Shown here piece after piece: positions 12,150-13,379 of a stretch of DNA of 13,379 bases (the first letter of the stretch is position 1; each line of letters begins with the position of its first letter). The notes under the pieces were generated by a model. That model did no database searches. It saw only the letters and a program-made list of their open reading frames with translations, and was not told the DNA's origin. Origin of the DNA: Chloroflexota bacterium (GTDB lineage: Bacteria; Chloroflexota; Anaerolineae; Promineifilales; Promineifilaceae); NCBI GenBank assembly GCA_024223125.1, contig JAAEOP010000843.1, positions 1-13,379 on the forward strand. Direction: 5' to 3'. The translations under genes were made by a program, and so were the position numbers.

Positions 12150-12941
12150 ATGTCTGCTCGAATCACTGTTTTATCATTGTTGGTGGAAGAAATGCGTCAC
12201 GGCCGTGTGCAAATCGTAGACCTCACCCAATCCCTCGGCCCGGATACGCCCGTCATTGATTTACCCCCCATCTTTGCCCCCTCGCCCCCTTTCAGCATGG
12301 AAACCATCTCCCAATATGACGACAAAGGGCCGGCCTGGTATTGGAACACAATCACTCTGGGCGAACATACCGGAACCCATTTCGACGCTCCCGGCCATTG
12401 GATTACCGGCAAAGATTATGCCCACAACATGACCGACACCATCCCCGTCAACCAGTTTGTGGGGCCAGCCTGCGTTATTGATGTGAGTAAGGAAACGGCC
12501 GCGTACGAAGATTTCCTACTGACGCGGGAGCATGTGCTGGCCTGGGAAGGAGAACATGGCAAAATCCCGTCCGGTTCTTGGGTGCTGCTGCGTTCCGATT
12601 GGTCAAAGCGCAAGGGACGGGAAGCATTCTTGAATGTGCGTGACGATGGCCCCCATTCCCCTGGCCCCCACGCCGATTGTGTGCGCTTCCTGGCTCAGGA
12701 ACGAGACGTGTTGGGCTTCGGTACAGAATGTGTGGGCACCGATGCGGGGCAGGCCGGTAACTTTGATCCCCCCTTCCCCTGCCACACGTTAATGCACGGC
12801 GCGGGTAAATTGGGTCTGGCCAGCCTGGTAAATCTGGACAAACTACCGCCCACTGGTGCAGTTATCTTCACTGCCCCGCTAAAAATCGTTAACGGTTCTG
12901 GTAGTCCGCTGCGGGTATTGGCTTTGGTTGCGGGGGGGTGA
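12150..12941 (+). CDS. Cyclase-family metal-dependent hydrolase, isatin-hydrolase-like
   Basis: The 263-residue protein carries the family motif HTGTHFDAPGH (residues 73-83), with H73, H77 and D79 as expected metal ligands and H83 as a catalytic residue. Later features are GFGTECVGTDAG (189-200), H212, NLDKLPP (228-234) and NGSGSPLRVLALV (248-260). Kynurenine formamidases (KynB) of this fold have a Glu ligand about 12 residues after the second His; here that position is A224. As I remember it, isatin hydrolase uses H73/H77/D79/H83/H212 and S225, and S225 is present. That favours ring opening of a cyclic keto-amide over formamide hydrolysis, but the subfamily is uncertain. ATG 12150 follows AGGAGG by 5 nt. 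It is the last gene of the decarboxylase operon. Confidence 0.8.
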   Translation: MSARITVLSLLVEEMRHGRVQIVDLTQSLGPDTPVIDLPPIFAPSPPFSMETISQYDDKGPAWYWNTITLGEHTGTHFDAPGHWITGKDYAHNMTDTIPVNQFVGPACVIDVSKETAAYEDFLLTREHVLAWEGEHGKIPSGSWVLLRSDWSKRKGREAFLNVRDDGPHSPGPHADCVRFLAQERDVLGFGTECVGTDAGQAGNFDPPFPCHTLMHGAGKLGLASLVNLDKLPPTGAVIFTAPLKIVNGSGSPLRVLALVAGG

Positions 12942-12968
12942 GGTGATGGGGGGAGGGGTGATGAGGGG
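12932..12968 (+). other. G-run cluster, possible G-quadruplex across a stop codon
   Basis: Runs of 7, 6, 4 and 4 G (12932-12938, 12948-12953, 12955-12958, 12965-12968) with loops of 9, 1 and 6 nt start in the last codons of the hydrolase and extend past its stop at 12939-12941. The G-rich strand is the mRNA strand. The first loop is longer than the classic limit of 7. Confidence 0.35.
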
Positions 12969-12978
12969 ACGACGGTTG

Positions 12979-13014
12979 ACGGTCATCTGTCGTTGGTTGT
13001 CAGTCTACGACCGT
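12979..13014. terminator. Weak inverted repeat in the convergent gap (terminator not certain)
   Basis: ACGGTC (12979-12984) pairs with GACCGT (13009-13014) over a 24-nt loop. The loop contains repeated GGTTG/GTCGTTGGTTGTC-like words, so the gap also resembles a degenerate short repeat. It lies between convergent stop codons but has no T-run on either strand. Confidence 0.25.
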
Positions 13015-13379
13015 TACACCAGCAACTCTTGATGTTTCGTCAAACAGTCCATCAATTTGTTCACATCTTCCTGGTTGTTGTAAAAATGGGGAGAGAGTCG
13101 CAAATTATCATCCCGACCAGAGACAATAATATTGTCTTTTTCCAGCCACTTCACCAACAAATCCACTTTGTGCGACCGCAGAGTAATTAAGGCTCCATGT
13201 TTAGCCGGGTCCACTGGCGACACCAGATTAAAGCCACGCCGCATTGCCCCCACCTTGATTGCTCCCGTAATCTCCTGTAGATGGCTCTCAATCGCTTCTA
13301 AACCTACCGCTTGAATGAGCTTCATGCCTGCCAGAGCGGCATAGATATTGGGCACAGGTGGCGTACCCGATTCAAAACG
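13014..13379 (-). CDS. Class-V aminotransferase-fold PLP enzyme, C-terminal part (5' end outside the window)
   Basis: The frame is open to the right edge and reads in as RFESGTPPVPNIYAALAG, the segment that follows the PLP lysine in class-V enzymes (FE-x-GTP-x-x-x-x-x-x-A-x-x-x-G). The visible 121 residues form the C-terminal small domain: GLEAIESHLQEITGAI, a central strand HGALITLRSHKVDLLVKWLEKDNIIVSGRDDNLRLSPHFYNNQEDVNKL, and the end. RLSPHFYN carries the Arg that usually binds the substrate carboxylate. The family includes cysteine desulfurases/selenocysteine lyases, Ser/Ala-glyoxylate aminotransferases and kynureninases, and the visible part does not choose among them. It is convergent with the hydrolase and so belongs to another transcript. 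Confidence 0.8.
   Translation of the reverse strand, partial: RFESGTPPVPNIYAALAGMKLIQAVGLEAIESHLQEITGAIKVGAMRRGFNLVSPVDPAKHGALITLRSHKVDLLVKWLEKDNIIVSGRDDNLRLSPHFYNNQEDVNKLMDCLTKHQELLV

Noticed and set aside
12942..13379. Kynurenine pathway pair (formamidase plus kynureninase)
   Set aside because: The two genes are convergent, not an operon. The hydrolase lacks the KynB-type Glu, and the visible PLP-enzyme fragment cannot be told apart from other class-V enzymes.

Overview
The window looks like a bacterial chromosome segment of moderate GC. It probably comes from a Chloroflexota (Anaerolineae-like) organism. The pointers are a Tat-exported LIV-type transporter lipoprotein, a membrane Ser/Thr kinase with a Pro/Thr-rich outer tail, a lamin-tail/PPC surface protein, heptad repeats in the gaps between genes, and very frequent use of the palindrome CGGCCG/ACGGCCGT. 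The assignment is an inference from style, not from a marker gene.

Layout. (1) 1-1129: the C-terminal part of a TPR protein, then a compact MazEF-type toxin-antitoxin pair. mazE seems to be read from a leaderless promoter that carries an inverted repeat. (2) 1130-6825: a six-gene operon of a creatininase-family hydrolase, a branched-chain-amino-acid/urea/amide-type substrate-binding lipoprotein, two LivH/LivM permeases and two LivG/LivF ATPases. It is preceded by a good sigma-70 promoter, an 18-bp palindromic operator at the expected transcription start, and a long hairpin in the leader. (3) 7002-9380: a large membrane protein with an active-looking Ser/Thr kinase domain, a second kinase-fold domain that has lost its catalytic residues, one membrane helix and a Pro/Thr-rich tail. 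(4) 9420-10787, minus strand: a secreted lamin-tail plus PPC-domain protein, convergent with the kinase. (5) 10904-12941: two small thiamine-diphosphate decarboxylase subunits resembling the alpha and beta subunits of sulfopyruvate/phosphonopyruvate decarboxylase, followed by a cyclase-family metal hydrolase resembling isatin hydrolase. (6) 13014-13379, minus strand: the C-terminal part of a class-V aminotransferase-fold PLP enzyme, convergent with the hydrolase.

How the parts may work together: the transporter and creatininase-like enzyme suggest uptake and hydrolysis of an amide or N-heterocycle. The cyclase-family hydrolase plus split 2-oxoacid decarboxylase would fit ring opening of a cyclic keto-amide followed by decarboxylation (for example isatin to isatinate and onward). 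This is a hypothesis; no substrate can be read from the sequence.

The gaps between genes are unusual. Several carry short degenerate repeats or hairpin elements. One 63-bp hairpin element between the two decarboxylase subunits is flanked by a 10-bp direct repeat, as if inserted into a previously tight gene junction.
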